DNA of 64,000 nt from positions 89,697 through 153,696 of the forward strand of contig NZ_JADEUG010000003.1 of NCBI RefSeq assembly GCF_015163665.1, in the 5' to 3' direction. Below the pieces are notes generated by a model. It did no database searches. It saw nothing but the letters and a program-made list of their open reading frames with translations, and was not told the DNA's origin. Shown here in pieces: positions 39,907 to 51,737 of this stretch; the first letter of the stretch is position 1, and the number at the start of each line of letters is the position of its first letter. The translations under genes were made by a program, and so were the position numbers. The DNA is from Xenorhabdus sp. BG5. GTDB taxonomy: Bacteria > Pseudomonadota > Gammaproteobacteria > Enterobacterales > Enterobacteriaceae.

Positions 39907-40722
39907 TTACAGTACGTATTTTCTCAGAACTTCAGCAATGCTAGGTTGGGTATTATCCCGTGTGACAATATCTGCCCGTTCTTTGACGGCATCAACGCCA
40001 TTACCCATAGCGACACCCAACCCAACGTTCTCCAGCATACTGAGATCGTTATAATTATCACCAAAAGCAATCACATCTTTCATACCCATGCCTTGCGATT
40101 CCACCCATTGCTGTAACCGCATGCCTTTACTATTGCCTTTCTTGGCGATATCGACCTGATCAAACCATGACCATTCACACTCAAGGCCAACATTTTCTTC
40201 AATTTGTTCACTTATCTCACGCAGTTTCACTAAATTGGATGAGCTGGTAGCGAACTTCCAAATAGCACTCACATTGTGGATTGCATCGTGAAAATTCTCC
40301 GTTTGCTGGATATTAGGGCGTTGATGTTCAGGCAAAGAATCCGACCATGCAAGGGTTCGGACTACTGTGTGAGGAAATTGATATAAAATGGCATCATCAA
40401 CATACATCAAATGCTCAATTTCTGTGCCTTGCAGATAGGAAAGTGCTTGAGAGGCTTCTTGAGCGGAGAGCGGATTAGAGGCCAATATTTTCTTTGCATG
40501 ATAATCATAGGAATAAGCCCCATTGCAGCAGATGGCAGGCGTATCGAGTTGCAATGCTTGATAGAAAGGATGGATGGCGACATGATGGCGTCCAGTGACA
40601 ATCAAAACTTTGATACCTGACTGGCGGGCTTCATTTAGGGCTGCCAGTGATTCGGGCAGGATACGTTTTTGTGGATCGAGCAGTGTTCCATCGAGATCCA
40701 GCGCAATAACGCGATACGACAT
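39907..40722 (-). CDS. ybhA: HAD-family pyridoxal phosphatase YbhA
   Basis: Cof-type HAD phosphatase of 271 residues; the E. coli relative dephosphorylates pyridoxal phosphate and several sugar phosphates. Motif I is IALDLDGTLL near residue 6, motif II VTGRHHVA, and motifs III and IV are KKGNSKGMRL and IAFGDNYNDLSML. It lies between modC and pgl, as in E. coli. Confidence 0.93.
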   Translation of the reverse strand: MSYRVIALDLDGTLLDPQKRILPESLAALNEARQSGIKVLIVTGRHHVAIHPFYQALQLDTPAICCNGAYSYDYHAKKILASNPLSAQEASQALSYLQGTEIEHLMYVDDAILYQFPHTVVRTLAWSDSLPEHQRPNIQQTENFHDAIHNVSAIWKFATSSSNLVKLREISEQIEENVGLECEWSWFDQVDIAKKGNSKGMRLQQWVESQGMGMKDVIAFGDNYNDLSMLENVGLGVAMGNGVDAVKERADIVTRDNTQPSIAEVLRKYVL

Positions 40723-40791
40723 GAGTTGTCCTCTAAGTTGTCCATGATATAAACAAAATATTATACGTTAGTTGAATATAGTTAAACCGTC

Positions 40792-40852
40792 ATATACCAA
40801 TTGCCTTTCAAGATGCGTCGTGGGGATTGCAAGCTGCAATTTGAAAATGGAC
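40792..40852. repeat. dispersed palindromic repeat, degenerate copy C
   Basis: TATACCAATTGCCTTTCAAG followed by ATGCGTCG is the reverse-orientation counterpart of copy A (whose reverse strand reads TATACCAATCTAACTTCAAG). The matching arm TTTGAAA is imperfect. It sits in the ybhA/pgl promoter region. Confidence 0.55.
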
Positions 40853-40924
40853 AGTTTAGCAGGCAAAATCTTTCAAGAATCGTTACAGATCAATGAAATG
40901 GTAATGAAGTATTAAGGAGAGAAC

Positions 40925-41911
40925 ATGAAACAGGTGGTTTATACAGCCAGCCCAAATAGCCAACAAATTCACGTGTGGTCGCTGAATGTAGCAGGGGAAC
41001 TTGTGCTTCTCCAGACTGTAAATGTGCCCGGTGAAGTACAGCCAATGGTTGTTAATCCTAATGGCAAACACTTATATGTAGGAATTCGTCCGCAATTTAG
41101 TATCGTCACCTATGCAATTGGGGCAGATGGACGTCTTGAACAACTGGCTATTGCACCATTGCCGGGTAGCCCAACGCATATATCTACTGACAGAACAGGG
41201 CGTTTTTTATTTTCTGCATCTTACAGCTTTAATAACTTAAGTGTTCATCCTATTGATAAAAATGGGATCGTTAAAGCACCAAATCAAATTGTAGAAGGTC
41301 TGCAAGCGCCACACTCTGCCAATATTGATCGGGAAAATCGTCAACTGCTGGTTCCCTGTCTGAAAGAAGATCATATTCGTATTTTCAACTTGGATGAGCA
41401 GGGTTATTTGACAGAAAGCCGGACAGATGAAATGACGACAGCAGCAGGCGCAGGCCCACGTCATATGGCATTCCATCCGGAAAAACGGGCGATTTACTGC
41501 ATTAATGAATTGGATTCAACCGTTGATGTTCTGCGTCAATGGGAAAAATACCGTATCGTGCAATCAGTTGATTCGCTGCCGACAGATTTTTCCAACGTTC
41601 GGTGGTCGGCAGATATTCATATCACACCGGATGGCCGACATCTTTATACCAGTGAACGTTCAGAAAGCCTGATCAGCCATTTTCGCGTTTCAGAAGAGGG
41701 TTATCACTTGACATTAGCCGGTCATTATCCGACAGAAACCCAGCCTCGTGGATTTGCCATCGATCACAGTGGTCGTTTCCTGATTGCATCAGGACAGAAA
41801 TCGGATCATATTTCTGTATCACGTATTGACGAATATTCGGGGGAATTAACGCAACTGGCGCGTTATCCGGTTGGCAAAGGCCCGATGTGGGTGACGGTAT
41901 TGGCACTGTAA
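40925..41911 (+). CDS. pgl: 6-phosphogluconolactonase Pgl (beta-propeller type)
   Basis: Hydrolyses 6-phosphogluconolactone in the pentose phosphate pathway. It has 328 residues (331 in E. coli) and the seven-bladed propeller pattern, with repeats such as [24 protein letters not shown] and [12 protein letters not shown]. It begins [18 protein letters not shown] behind an AAGGAG ribosome site. It is unrelated in sequence to the DevB-type lactonase. Confidence 0.96.
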   Translation: MKQVVYTASPNSQQIHVWSLNVAGELVLLQTVNVPGEVQPMVVNPNGKHLYVGIRPQFSIVTYAIGADGRLEQLAIAPLPGSPTHISTDRTGRFLFSASYSFNNLSVHPIDKNGIVKAPNQIVEGLQAPHSANIDRENRQLLVPCLKEDHIRIFNLDEQGYLTESRTDEMTTAAGAGPRHMAFHPEKRAIYCINELDSTVDVLRQWEKYRIVQSVDSLPTDFSNVRWSADIHITPDGRHLYTSERSESLISHFRVSEEGYHLTLAGHYPTETQPRGFAIDHSGRFLIASGQKSDHISVSRIDEYSGELTQLARYPVGKGPMWVTVLAL

Positions 41912-41922
41912 CCTTGGGCTTC

Positions 41923-41950
41923 CCAGTCACATAGCTTGCTATGTGACTGG
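41923..41950. terminator. perfect hairpin after pgl
   Basis: CCAGTCACATAGC / GCTATGTGACTGG, a 13-base perfect stem with a TT loop, 11 bases after the pgl stop. It lacks a T-tract. Confidence 0.6.
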
Positions 41951-41985
41951 AGAATACGCCACTTAAGATAAAAAATTAATGCAAT

Positions 41986-42564
41986 TTATTGTTGGATCAA
42001 ATTAAAAGATCCGATACCAGATAAAACAATAGGATGTGTGATTAATATATGGTTCTGTTGTACAGAATATAAATCTCCCAAATAAACATTTCCTTTTAAA
42101 AGACGTAATATAATATTTCTTGGGTAAATATAAAGTTGAATATTTAATGGCGCGTTGATAATGGAATAAGGATATTTTACGACGCCGCCAAGGTGAATAT
42201 TATTAAAATTCAGTAGTGGTGTGTTATATCCTCCCTGAATATAGCCATTGAAATTGGTTTTTTTACCTATATTGGGTTGATGTCCAATAATGGCAGGGTA
42301 AGAAGATACCTGGATAAAGGGATAACTGCCATATTGATGATATGTGTTAATGTTAAAATGCCCACTGATAAATTCTGTTTGTTGCAGGGCAGGGCTGGTT
42401 AAGGAATCTGGTTTGACATTTTCTGCAAACAGATGAGCTAATTCAGGCTTTTCTTTTGCCAGGTTTTCATAATGTAAAATTTCTTGTTCATACCTGTTTT
42501 TAGATAGTTCAAATACATCCTGCATTTCTTCATTGGAAGGTGTGATTAAATTTTCTGTATTCAT
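41986..42564 (-). CDS. unrecognised 192-residue protein
   Basis: I do not recognise this gene with confidence. A ribosome site AAAGGAAA stands before the ATG. Residues about 11-50 look helical and charged (NEEMQDVFELSKNRYEQEIL); residues about 65-192 are rich in Tyr, Asn, Ile and Gly and look all-beta (YGSYPFIQVSSYP, FNGYIQGGYNTPLLNF, GNVYLGDLYSV, ending VLSGIGSFNLI). No signal peptide or membrane helix. The spacing of Gly and Pro loosely recalls the C-terminal beta-barrel of Rhodococcus VapA-type virulence proteins, which is only a guess. It is AT-rich compared with its neighbours, flanked by hairpins and a palindromic repeat, and stands where E. coli has ybhC/ybhB, so it is probably acquired. 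Confidence 0.6.
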   Translation of the reverse strand: MNTENLITPSNEEMQDVFELSKNRYEQEILHYENLAKEKPELAHLFAENVKPDSLTSPALQQTEFISGHFNINTYHQYGSYPFIQVSSYPAIIGHQPNIGKKTNFNGYIQGGYNTPLLNFNNIHLGGVVKYPYSIINAPLNIQLYIYPRNIILRLLKGNVYLGDLYSVQQNHILITHPIVLSGIGSFNLIQQ

Positions 42565-42729
42565 GATATTTTCCTTTTTATTTAAATGAGTGTGGTTACG
42601 TCATGAATATACCAAATAAATTATTTTTAAGTGACGCAATAACCTCTATTTTGGTCATTAATATTTGTCAGTGATTGTCGTTTGGGGATGCATTTTATTC
42701 CAGTCACATAATGAGATATATACTCAACA

Positions 42730-42824
42730 AACTTCAAGTTGCAATCCACAAGACGAGGCGAGGCCTTATATCTCCCCGCTTCGCGGGGAGATATAACACA
42801 CATCTTGAAGTTGGATTGGTATAT
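42730..42824. repeat. dispersed palindromic repeat, copy B with inner hairpin
   Basis: Outer arms AACTTCAAG (42730-42738) and CTTGAAGTT (42804-42812), followed by GGATTGGTATAT. Inside is a perfect palindrome with arms at 42766-42779 and 42783-42796: 14 paired bases with a 3-base loop. Compared with copy A the inside differs while the ends are kept. It lies just after the bioA stop. Confidence 0.85.
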
Positions 42825-42841
42825 GACTGAATAATTCTTAT

Positions 42842-44110
42842 TTAATTTATTGCACCAGTAATTGCCTTTGTCAGTCTTGATAGTTGTTCTGTTTGAATAA
42901 TATAAGGTGGCATCAGGTAAATCAACCGACCAAATGGCCTGATCCATACCCCATGCTGGACAAAATGGCGTTGCAATGAAGCGACATTTACGGGCTGTTT
43001 CATTTCAACCACACCTATCGCGCCCAAAACCCGAACATCTTTGACTAAACTATGTGATTTGAGGGGAAATAGTTCTGCTTTTAATTGAGTTTCAATTGCT
43101 TGAATACGTTGTTGCCACGGGCTATCAGCGAGCAATTTCAGGCTGGCACTGGCGACGGCACAGGCCAGAGGATTGCCCATAAAAGTGGGGCCATGCATAA
43201 AACAGCCCGCTTCACCTTGACTGATTGTTTCAGCAACATGGCGGGTAGTCAGCGTTGCAGACAATGTCATATATCCCCCCGTCAATGCCTTACCTAAGCA
43301 CACTATATCCGGTTCGATCTGCGCATGTTCACAGGCGAATAACTTGCCAGTTCGCCCAAATCCGGTAGCAATCTCATCTGCAATTAGCAAGATCTGATAT
43401 TCATCACAAAGCTGACGAACCTGGCGCAGATATTCAGGATGATAAATTCGCATACCGCCAGCACCCTGAACAATAGGTTCTAAAACCACAGCGGCTATTT
43501 CATCATGATATTGCAACAATAATTGTTTCAAAGAATCGATATCTTCCGCTTGCCATTCATCACCAAACTGGCATTGCGGAGCATCGGCAAACAGATGATT
43601 GGGGAGATAGCCTTTGTACAGGTTATGCATGGAGTTGTCTGGATCGCAGACAGACATAGCCCCGAAAGTGTCGCCATGATAACCATGACGCAAGGTCAGG
43701 AAACGATGGCGTTTTTTCTCTTTGGCCTGCCAATATTGCAATGCCATTTTCAGGGCGACCTCGACGGCGACAGAGCCTGAATCCGCCAAAAAAACACACT
43801 CCAAAGCATCTGGTGTCATCGCCACCAATTGCCTGCACAGTGCAACCGCAGGAGGATGGGTTATGCCGCCAAACATAACATGGGACATCTTATCGATTTG
43901 TGATTTTGTGGCTTCATTGAGAACAGGATGATTATAACCGTGGATAGCCGCCCACCATGAAGACATACCATCAATCAACGTGCGACCGTTTGATAAAACC
44001 AGCTCTACACCTGTGGCTGATACGACAGGGTAGGTGGGAAGTGGATTTGTCATTGAGGTATACGGATGCCAAATATGGCGCTGGTCAAATTCAAGATCTG
44101 AAGGAGTCAT
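42842..44110 (-). CDS. bioA: adenosylmethionine-8-amino-7-oxononanoate aminotransferase
   Basis: Makes 7,8-diaminopelargonic acid in biotin synthesis, using S-adenosylmethionine as amino donor and pyridoxal phosphate. It has 422 residues and begins [20 protein letters not shown]. The [16 protein letters not shown] stretch, the [19 protein letters not shown] loop and the PLP-lysine stretch [10 protein letters not shown] are intact. It diverges from bioB around the BirA operator. Confidence 0.97.
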   Translation of the reverse strand: MTPSDLEFDQRHIWHPYTSMTNPLPTYPVVSATGVELVLSNGRTLIDGMSSWWAAIHGYNHPVLNEATKSQIDKMSHVMFGGITHPPAVALCRQLVAMTPDALECVFLADSGSVAVEVALKMALQYWQAKEKKRHRFLTLRHGYHGDTFGAMSVCDPDNSMHNLYKGYLPNHLFADAPQCQFGDEWQAEDIDSLKQLLLQYHDEIAAVVLEPIVQGAGGMRIYHPEYLRQVRQLCDEYQILLIADEIATGFGRTGKLFACEHAQIEPDIVCLGKALTGGYMTLSATLTTRHVAETISQGEAGCFMHGPTFMGNPLACAVASASLKLLADSPWQQRIQAIETQLKAELFPLKSHSLVKDVRVLGAIGVVEMKQPVNVASLQRHFVQHGVWIRPFGRLIYLMPPYIIQTEQLSRLTKAITGAIN

Positions 44111-44120
44111 AATAACTTTG

Positions 44121-44154
44121 ATGTAAACCTTTTTTGGTTCATTTTGGTTGACAT
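44121..44154. promoter_or_regulatory. bio operator (BirA binding site)
   Basis: ATGTAAACC, 16 bases, GGTTGACAT: the classical bioO design (TTGTAAACC-N16-GGTTTACAA) between divergent bioA and bioB. Biotinyl-AMP-bound BirA should repress both directions. Confidence 0.93.
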
Positions 44155-44205
44155 GATAACGGTGTTATTTAAACTGGCAACATTTTTTACATCGGAGATG
44201 TTATT

Positions 44206-45246
44206 GTGAGCGAGCGTCAACAATGGACAATCAAACAAACACAGGCGTTGTTTGATAAGCCTTTTTTTGAATTATTATTTCAGGCACAGCAGGTGCACCG
44301 CGAACATTTTGACCCACAACAAGTACAGGTCAGTACCCTGCTTTCGATAAAAACAGGGGCTTGTCCAGAGGACTGTAAATACTGTCCACAAAGTTCCCGC
44401 TACAAAACGGGCCTGGAAAAAGAGCGGTTGATGGAAGTGGAAAAAGTCATTGAATCAGCGCACAAAGCGAAAAATGCGGGCTCAACCCGTTTTTGCATGG
44501 GGGCTGCCTGGAAAAACCCCCATGAACGTGATATGCCGTATTTGGAGAAAATGGTCAAGGAAGTCAAAGCATTGGGGATGGAAACCTGCATGACGCTGGG
44601 AATGCTGAACCACTCTCAGGCACAGCGTTTGGCGGAGGCAGGTCTGGACTATTACAACCATAACTTGGACACCTCGCCAGAATTTTACGGCAATATCATC
44701 ACCACTCGCAGTTATCAGGACAGACTGGACACGTTGGATAGTGTCCGAAATGCAGGCATCAAAGTTTGTTCTGGTGGTATCGTTGGGTTGGGAGAGCAGA
44801 TTCGTGATCGGGCAGCATTATTGGTGCAATTAGCAAACCTGCCTAAGCCACCGGAAAGTGTACCGATCAATATGCTGGTAAAAGTAAAAGGAACGCCGCT
44901 GGAAAATAATGAAGATGTCGATCCTTTTGACTTTATTCGTACCATTGCTGTGGCACGGATCATGATGCCAAAATCTCACGTCCGTTTATCCGCTGGACGT
45001 GAACAGATGAATGAACAAACTCAAGCCATGTGCTTTATGGCGGGGGCTAACTCCATTTTCTACGGCTGTAAATTGCTGACGACACCAAACCCGGATGAAG
45101 ATAAAGATCTGCAACTGTTCCGCCGTTTGGGTATCAACCCTCAACAGACAAAGACGGCATTTGGTGACAATCAGCAACAGCAAAATTTGACAGAAGCCAT
45201 CATTCATAATGCTGATAACGAACAATTCTATAATGCGGCAATATGA
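44206..45246 (+). CDS. bioB: biotin synthase BioB
   Basis: Radical SAM enzyme that inserts sulfur into dethiobiotin. It has 346 residues as in E. coli and begins at a GTG (44206) eight bases after GGAG. The radical SAM cysteines are Cys53, Cys57 and Cys60 in [10 protein letters not shown]; the 2Fe-2S ligand region includes TRFCMGAAW and [14 protein letters not shown]. The last codons overlap the bioF ATG by 4 bases. Confidence 0.98.
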   Translation: MSERQQWTIKQTQALFDKPFFELLFQAQQVHREHFDPQQVQVSTLLSIKTGACPEDCKYCPQSSRYKTGLEKERLMEVEKVIESAHKAKNAGSTRFCMGAAWKNPHERDMPYLEKMVKEVKALGMETCMTLGMLNHSQAQRLAEAGLDYYNHNLDTSPEFYGNIITTRSYQDRLDTLDSVRNAGIKVCSGGIVGLGEQIRDRAALLVQLANLPKPPESVPINMLVKVKGTPLENNEDVDPFDFIRTIAVARIMMPKSHVRLSAGREQMNEQTQAMCFMAGANSIFYGCKLLTTPNPDEDKDLQLFRRLGINPQQTKTAFGDNQQQQNLTEAIIHNADNEQFYNAAI

Positions 45247-46397
45247 TGAGCTGGTCAGACTTTCTCTCCCGACGTTTGGCCGAACGTCAAGACACCCCGC
45301 TGTGGCGCAACAGGCAAGCCCATCACGGATCTGATGGACGTTTATTATCCACTTCGGACGGACAATATCTTAATTTTTCCAGTAACGATTATCTTGGGCT
45401 GAGCCAACATCCACAGATTATTGCTGCCTGGCAACAAGGTGCCCAGCAATATGGTGTGGGCAGTGGTGGTTCAGGGCATGTTACGGGCTACACTGCTGCT
45501 CATCATACTCTGGAACAACAATTGGCTGAGTGGTTGGGATACTCTCGTGCTTTGCTTTTCATTTCCGGCTATGCCGCTAATCAAGGCGTGATTGCGGCTT
45601 TGATGGAACGAGAAGATCGCATTATTGCCGATCGCCTGAGCCATGCGTCGTTGCTCGAAGCAGCAACGCACTCTCCCGCACAACTGCGGCGTTTTCTGCA
45701 CAATGATATGGGGTCTTTGCAGCAACATTTGGCAAAAGCATGTCTTGGTAAAACGCTGGTAGTCACGGAAGGTGTTTTTAGCATGGATGGCGATTATGCA
45801 CCACTTGACGCTATTGCGCAGCAAGCCAAATCTACAGCAAGTTGGCTGATGGTGGATGATGCTCACGGTATCGGTATTCATGGTGATGAAGGACGTGGCA
45901 GTTGCTGGATGCAAAATGTTAAACCAGAGATTCTAATCGTCACCTTTGGCAAAGCATTTGGATTGAGTGGCGCCGCCGTTTTATGTGATGAACAAACCGC
46001 AGAATACTTGCTCCAATATGCCCGGCATCTGATTTACAGTACCTCAATGCCTCCCGCGCAGGCGGTGGCACTTTCCGAAGCCATACGGCAAGTCAAGGCT
46101 GGGGATGAATTGCGTCAGCATTTGCGAGACAACATTCGCTACTTTCGCCGCGAAGCACAGCATTTGTCTTTTGCATTGATGAATTCAGAAACAGCCATCC
46201 AGCCGTTAATTGTTGGTGATAACGAGCGTTGTACCGCACTGTCTCATGCGCTTAAGCAAAAAAAAGTGTGGGTTAAAGCGATACTTCCCCCCACAGTTCC
46301 CTCTGACAGTGCGCGATTGCGTATTACATTGACAGCAAACCATACACAGCACGACATTGATGCATTACTGGAGGCGTTGCATGGATCTGGTTGTTAA
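45243..46397 (+). CDS. bioF: 8-amino-7-oxononanoate synthase BioF
   Basis: PLP enzyme condensing pimeloyl-ACP and alanine. It has 384 residues, starting [16 protein letters not shown]. Seen are the [19 protein letters not shown] stretch, [15 protein letters not shown] and the PLP-lysine stretch [15 protein letters not shown]. Overlaps bioB by 4 and bioC by 17 bases, so translation is coupled. Confidence 0.97.
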   Translation: MMSWSDFLSRRLAERQDTPLWRNRQAHHGSDGRLLSTSDGQYLNFSSNDYLGLSQHPQIIAAWQQGAQQYGVGSGGSGHVTGYTAAHHTLEQQLAEWLGYSRALLFISGYAANQGVIAALMEREDRIIADRLSHASLLEAATHSPAQLRRFLHNDMGSLQQHLAKACLGKTLVVTEGVFSMDGDYAPLDAIAQQAKSTASWLMVDDAHGIGIHGDEGRGSCWMQNVKPEILIVTFGKAFGLSGAAVLCDEQTAEYLLQYARHLIYSTSMPPAQAVALSEAIRQVKAGDELRQHLRDNIRYFRREAQHLSFALMNSETAIQPLIVGDNERCTALSHALKQKKVWVKAILPPTVPSDSARLRITLTANHTQHDIDALLEALHGSGC

Positions 46398-47154
46398 ATC
46401 CGTTGACAAGCAAGCGATTGCCGGTGCTTTTGGACGTGCGGCTGCCAAATATGACACAGTGGCTAAATTGCAACAGCAAACCGGTGAGTATTTGTTGGGA
46501 TTGGCACAAGCGGAAGAGATTGGTGGACGAGTGCTGGATGCGGGGTGCGGAACCGGTTTTTTTAGTGCTCGTTGGAAACAGTTGGGGAAACAAGTGCTCG
46601 CACTGGATTTGGCTTCCGGTATGTTGGGACATGCAAAAGGGCAGCACGTTGCTGATTATTATTTGCAAGGGGATATCGAACATTTGGGGTTGGCGGATAA
46701 CAGCGTTGATCTCTGTTTCAGTAATCTGGCGGTACAATGGTGCAATAATTTGCCATGCGCATTGCGCGAATTTTATCGTGTTACACGTCCTGGTGGACTG
46801 ATCGTATTTTCCACGCTTGCACAGGGTTCACTGAATGAATTGGCCGTTGCTTGGGCGCGAGTGGATGATTATCGACATATTAATCATTTTCTGCCATTGC
46901 GAGCAATTACCCAGGCATGTCAACCCTATCGACATAAAGTCATTAACCGGCAATATGACCAGCATTACCCACAACTGTTGCCCTTACTGAATTCTCTAAA
47001 AGGGATTGGGGCAACACATCTGCATTATGGCCGCCAGCAGGGGTTAATGACGAGAAAACGTCTAACTGCGCTTGCCGAAGCATATCCACGGAACAATGGG
47101 GATTACCCATTAAGCTATCAAATTGCTTTTGGAGTCATTTATTGTGACAAATAA
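46381..47154 (+). CDS. bioC: malonyl-ACP O-methyltransferase BioC
   Basis: Methylates malonyl-ACP to start pimelate synthesis. The ATG at 46381, inside the bioF end, gives 257 residues (251 in E. coli). The SAM motif I is [15 protein letters not shown]; further conserved stretches are [24 protein letters not shown] and [15 protein letters not shown]. The longer frame from 46357 is not supported by a ribosome site. Confidence 0.95.
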   Translation: MDLVVKSVDKQAIAGAFGRAAAKYDTVAKLQQQTGEYLLGLAQAEEIGGRVLDAGCGTGFFSARWKQLGKQVLALDLASGMLGHAKGQHVADYYLQGDIEHLGLADNSVDLCFSNLAVQWCNNLPCALREFYRVTRPGGLIVFSTLAQGSLNELAVAWARVDDYRHINHFLPLRAITQACQPYRHKVINRQYDQHYPQLLPLLNSLKGIGATHLHYGRQQGLMTRKRLTALAEAYPRNNGDYPLSYQIAFGVIYCDK

Positions 47155-47827
47155 ATATTTTCTTACAGGAACCGATACCGAAGTAGGTAAAACAGTGGTG
47201 AGTTGTGCTTTATTGCAAGCGGCTAATAAGAAGGGATATTTGACTGCTGGTTATAAACCCGTGGCATCTGGCAGTGAAATGACGATTGAAGGAATACGCA
47301 ATGGTGATGCACTGGCCTTACAGCGTAATAGCACGGTGCCACTGACTTACCAGGAAGTGAATCCATTGGTATTTGTGGAACCGACATCGCCACATATTGT
47401 CAGTGCGGAGCTTAACCAGCCAATCGATTTTTCCGTTTTATCGGCAGGCTTGGCCGTTTTGACAAAAAAATCTGACTGGGTTTTGATTGAGGGCGCAGGA
47501 GGATGGTATACGCCATTATCGGAAAATACGACGTTTGCTGATTGGGTGATTCAGGAGAATTTACCGGTAATTTTGACAGTCGGTGTCAAATTGGGCTGTA
47601 TCAACCATGCGGCATTAACCGCAAAGGCTATTCAGTATGCGGGGCTAAAACTGGCAGGCTGGGTTGCCAATGAAATTGAGCCGGCTGGCAAACGTCAGGC
47701 TGCTTATTTGGAGACACTGGAGCGTATGATCCCTGCACCTTTGCTGGGAATTATTCCCCATTTGAATGAGTCATGTGATAAAAATCACATAGGAAAATAT
47801 ATTACTATTGATTCTTTGGTTAACTAA
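47144..47827 (+). CDS. bioD: ATP-dependent dethiobiotin synthetase BioD
   Basis: Closes the ureido ring of dethiobiotin with ATP and CO2. A GTG at 47144 gives the family N terminus [18 protein letters not shown] with the P-loop; 227 residues. Further stretches are GYKPVASGSE, PTSPHI and EGAGGWYTPLS. It overlaps bioC by 11 bases and ends the operon. Confidence 0.96.
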   Translation: MTNKYFLTGTDTEVGKTVVSCALLQAANKKGYLTAGYKPVASGSEMTIEGIRNGDALALQRNSTVPLTYQEVNPLVFVEPTSPHIVSAELNQPIDFSVLSAGLAVLTKKSDWVLIEGAGGWYTPLSENTTFADWVIQENLPVILTVGVKLGCINHAALTAKAIQYAGLKLAGWVANEIEPAGKRQAAYLETLERMIPAPLLGIIPHLNESCDKNHIGKYITIDSLVN

Positions 47828-48042
47828 TTGTTTACTGTGGGTTAGTTAACATTGACGCTTAATGTGGTTTTTTAATCGATGTTCTTACGTAGAAGATGTT
47901 TTATTTCAACAACCATTGAGCCATTTTTGATCAACAAATAGCGTGAATCAATCTCAAAGCAGCATAAAAATATTCCACTATTGAAAAAATTTATAAGTGG
48001 GGATAACTCTGCAACTGCCCATGCTTAATAGGTTTTGCTGAG

Positions 48043-48065
48043 TTATCCACTATTCCTGTGGATAA
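48043..48065. promoter_or_regulatory. pair of inverted DnaA boxes
   Basis: TTATCCACT (48043-48051) and TGTGGATAA (48057-48065, a perfect box on the minus strand) face each other 5 bases apart. DnaA binding upstream of E. coli uvrB has, as I recall, been reported. Confidence 0.55.
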
Positions 48066-48366
48066 CCTTGTGTGTTAGTTTTAGAAAAGTATCCTCGTGC
48101 AAGGCAATACGCGGCTTGCGCCAGATTTGCTGTTATTCTCTACTTGGTTTTTTTTACAATCAAAATCAATATGTTAAATAAAATCAATTCCTTTTTGCAT
48201 CTCTTTGCTATTCAGTGCTTTATCATTTCAGTCGCTAATACGAAAATAGAAAAAAGCCAGATCATTAGCTGGGGATAAAAATAGTCCATCCTTGATGTTA
48301 AATAAAGGTTAATACCATAAGATTAATAACATCCGGGCAATAACATTATTTTGCCAACTTACTTGA

Positions 48367-48386
48367 AGCTGGTTTTTTATCCAGTA
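48367..48386. promoter_or_regulatory. LexA (SOS) box of uvrB
   Basis: CTG-GTTTTTTATC-CAG fits the LexA consensus CTG-N10-CAG and is nearly the same as the E. coli uvrB box. It lies 43 bases before the uvrB start, so uvrB should be SOS-inducible. Confidence 0.88.
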
Positions 48387-48428
48387 TGATAAAAAGAATT
48401 TTGTCGGTGTATGGATGGTGTGGGGAAA

Positions 48429-50456
<2,028 letters not shown>

Positions 50457-50515
50457 AAATTTATATTCGTTTTTATGTGAGCCATCGTGACTGGTTAATT
50501 GGTCTTTTATGGAAT

Positions 50516-50705
50516 ATGGCGACTGTCAGTGCTGGAAAGGGTTCTCCAGTTGCTATATTTGAATAGAAATAAACCTGCATTTTATTGTGTTCCCGCGGAA
50601 CTGTATGAAAAAATGTTGGATGCTTTGGATGATCGGGAATTAGTCAAGATAGTGCAGGTGCGTGAAAATCAGCCTCTAGTTGATGTGGATTTGGAGCAGT
50701 ATTGA
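50516..50705 (+). pseudogene. RelB-type antitoxin remnant with frameshift
   Basis: The frame from 50516 reads MATVSAGKGSPVAI and then hits TAG; one base over, the text continues LNRNKPAFYCVPAELYEKML and ends VDLEQY. Joined, this is the middle and C terminus of a RelB/StbD-type antitoxin (family text ..NPMATVSAG..PVAILNRNQPAFYCVPAELYEKM..). An extra T in the TTT at 50558-50560 breaks it, and the N-terminal DNA-binding part before 50516 is missing. The stop TGA shares its A with the next ATG, the normal relB-relE coupling. Confidence 0.85.
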
Positions 50706-50806
50706 TGATTTATACGGTCAAATTTAGGGAAGATGCGGCAAAAGAGTGGGCTAGACTGGATAACAATATTTATCATAAAAAAGACAAACCCCATTATTTT
50801 AAATAG
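50705..50806 (+). pseudogene. RelE-type toxin remnant (truncated)
   Basis: Starts at the ATG overlapping the RelB stop and reads MIYTVKFREDAAKEWARLDN, which is the RelE toxin N terminus, then leaves the family after about 20 residues and stops at residue 33. RelE proteins have about 85-95 residues with catalytic residues near the end, so this is inactive. The tail runs into the terminator of the convergent gene. Confidence 0.82.
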
Positions 50807-50814
50807 AGTTTGTC
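50777..50814 (-). terminator. terminator of the yvcK-like gene
   Basis: On the minus strand GACAAAC, an 18-base loop, GTTTGTC, then TTTTTT; 15 bases after the stop at 50829. Confidence 0.7.
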
Positions 50815-50828
50815 AGTGGACTGAAATA

Positions 50829-51737
50829 CTAACCCAATTTTTGCAGAGTATGCTCAATTGCCTGGCGCAATAATTCACGGTCGTGACGGTAAGGGACATC
50901 CTGCGCTTCTAAGACCTGTTGTGTCACAACGCGGTCACTGAAAGGGCTGATATCAGTACGTGGGCCGACAATAAGCGCATTAATCATCTTACGGCCAATC
51001 TTATTCTCCATGATTGCCAGTTTATCTTTTAATGATAAATTGGCAGCAGCGTGGCTGAGTTCTTTTCCTAAGTTACCGATATAAATCATGTTTGCATTAC
51101 TGCGCCGTAAGGATTGGGTTAAATCTTCCAAGAGCAACAGTGGCATCAGGCTGGTGAAAAAGCTACCAGGGCCGATCAAAATCAAATCTGCTTGCTCAAT
51201 GGCATCCAGTGCTTCTTTAGTGGCATTGACATGAGGGTAAAGCAATAGTTCCTGTGGTACGCAATTCAGTTGATCGATATTCACTTCACCATACACAGTA
51301 TTGCCTTGATCATCGACAGCCATCAAATCAACCGACTGCTCTGACATCGGAATCAACTGTGCATTGACTTTCAGCAGATTGCGGAGCAAGTTAATCGCCT
51401 CAAGCGGACGAACACTTAAATGATCCAGGGCTTTCAACATCAGGTTGCCTAAATTGTGGCCAGATAATTCGCCATTACCACTGAACCGATATTCAAACAT
51501 GGCAGAAGCAATGGTCGGTTCCGTGATTAACTGATTGAGACAATTGCGCATATCTCCCCACGCAATTCCACCTTCTGAACGTCGTATTCTGCCGGTTGAA
51601 CCCCCATTGTCCGTTGTCGTGACAATGCCTGTCAGGCGTGCGCCAAGGGAAGAAAGGGAAGACATAACGCGTCCAAGTCCATGACCGCCTCCAAGGGCGA
51701 CAACGCGATCCAAATCAGCTAATGTGCGATTTCGCAT
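50829..51737 (-). CDS. ybhK: YvcK/CofD-family protein YbhK
   Basis: A 302-residue protein like E. coli YbhK and Bacillus YvcK, a UDP-sugar-binding factor that affects growth on gluconeogenic carbon and cell shape. It begins with the Rossmann-like [17 protein letters not shown], then [13 protein letters not shown] and DMRNCLNQL, and has the [16 protein letters not shown] stretch near residue 190. As in E. coli it diverges from moaA. Confidence 0.92.
   Translation of the reverse strand: MRNRTLADLDRVVALGGGHGLGRVMSSLSSLGARLTGIVTTTDNGGSTGRIRRSEGGIAWGDMRNCLNQLITEPTIASAMFEYRFSGNGELSGHNLGNLMLKALDHLSVRPLEAINLLRNLLKVNAQLIPMSEQSVDLMAVDDQGNTVYGEVNIDQLNCVPQELLLYPHVNATKEALDAIEQADLILIGPGSFFTSLMPLLLLEDLTQSLRRSNANMIYIGNLGKELSHAAANLSLKDKLAIMENKIGRKMINALIVGPRTDISPFSDRVVTQQVLEAQDVPYRHDRELLRQAIEHTLQKLG

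Larger units (their letters stand above)
47828..48428. other. bioD-uvrB intergenic region
   Basis: About 600 AT-rich bases. It holds two facing DnaA-type boxes near 48050, a LexA box at 48367-48386 and the uvrB ribosome site. A 68-codon open frame at 48072-48278 has no recognisable features and is discounted. E. coli has a much shorter spacer here, so some of this may be decayed sequence. Confidence 0.6.

Noticed and set aside
42627..42947. 106-codon minus-strand frame
   Set aside because: Runs through the palindromic repeat and into bioA in another frame; a shadow, not a gene.
48072..48278. 68-codon frame in the bioD-uvrB spacer
   Set aside because: TTG-type start without ribosome site, random-looking composition, no family recognised; overlaps likely regulatory DNA.
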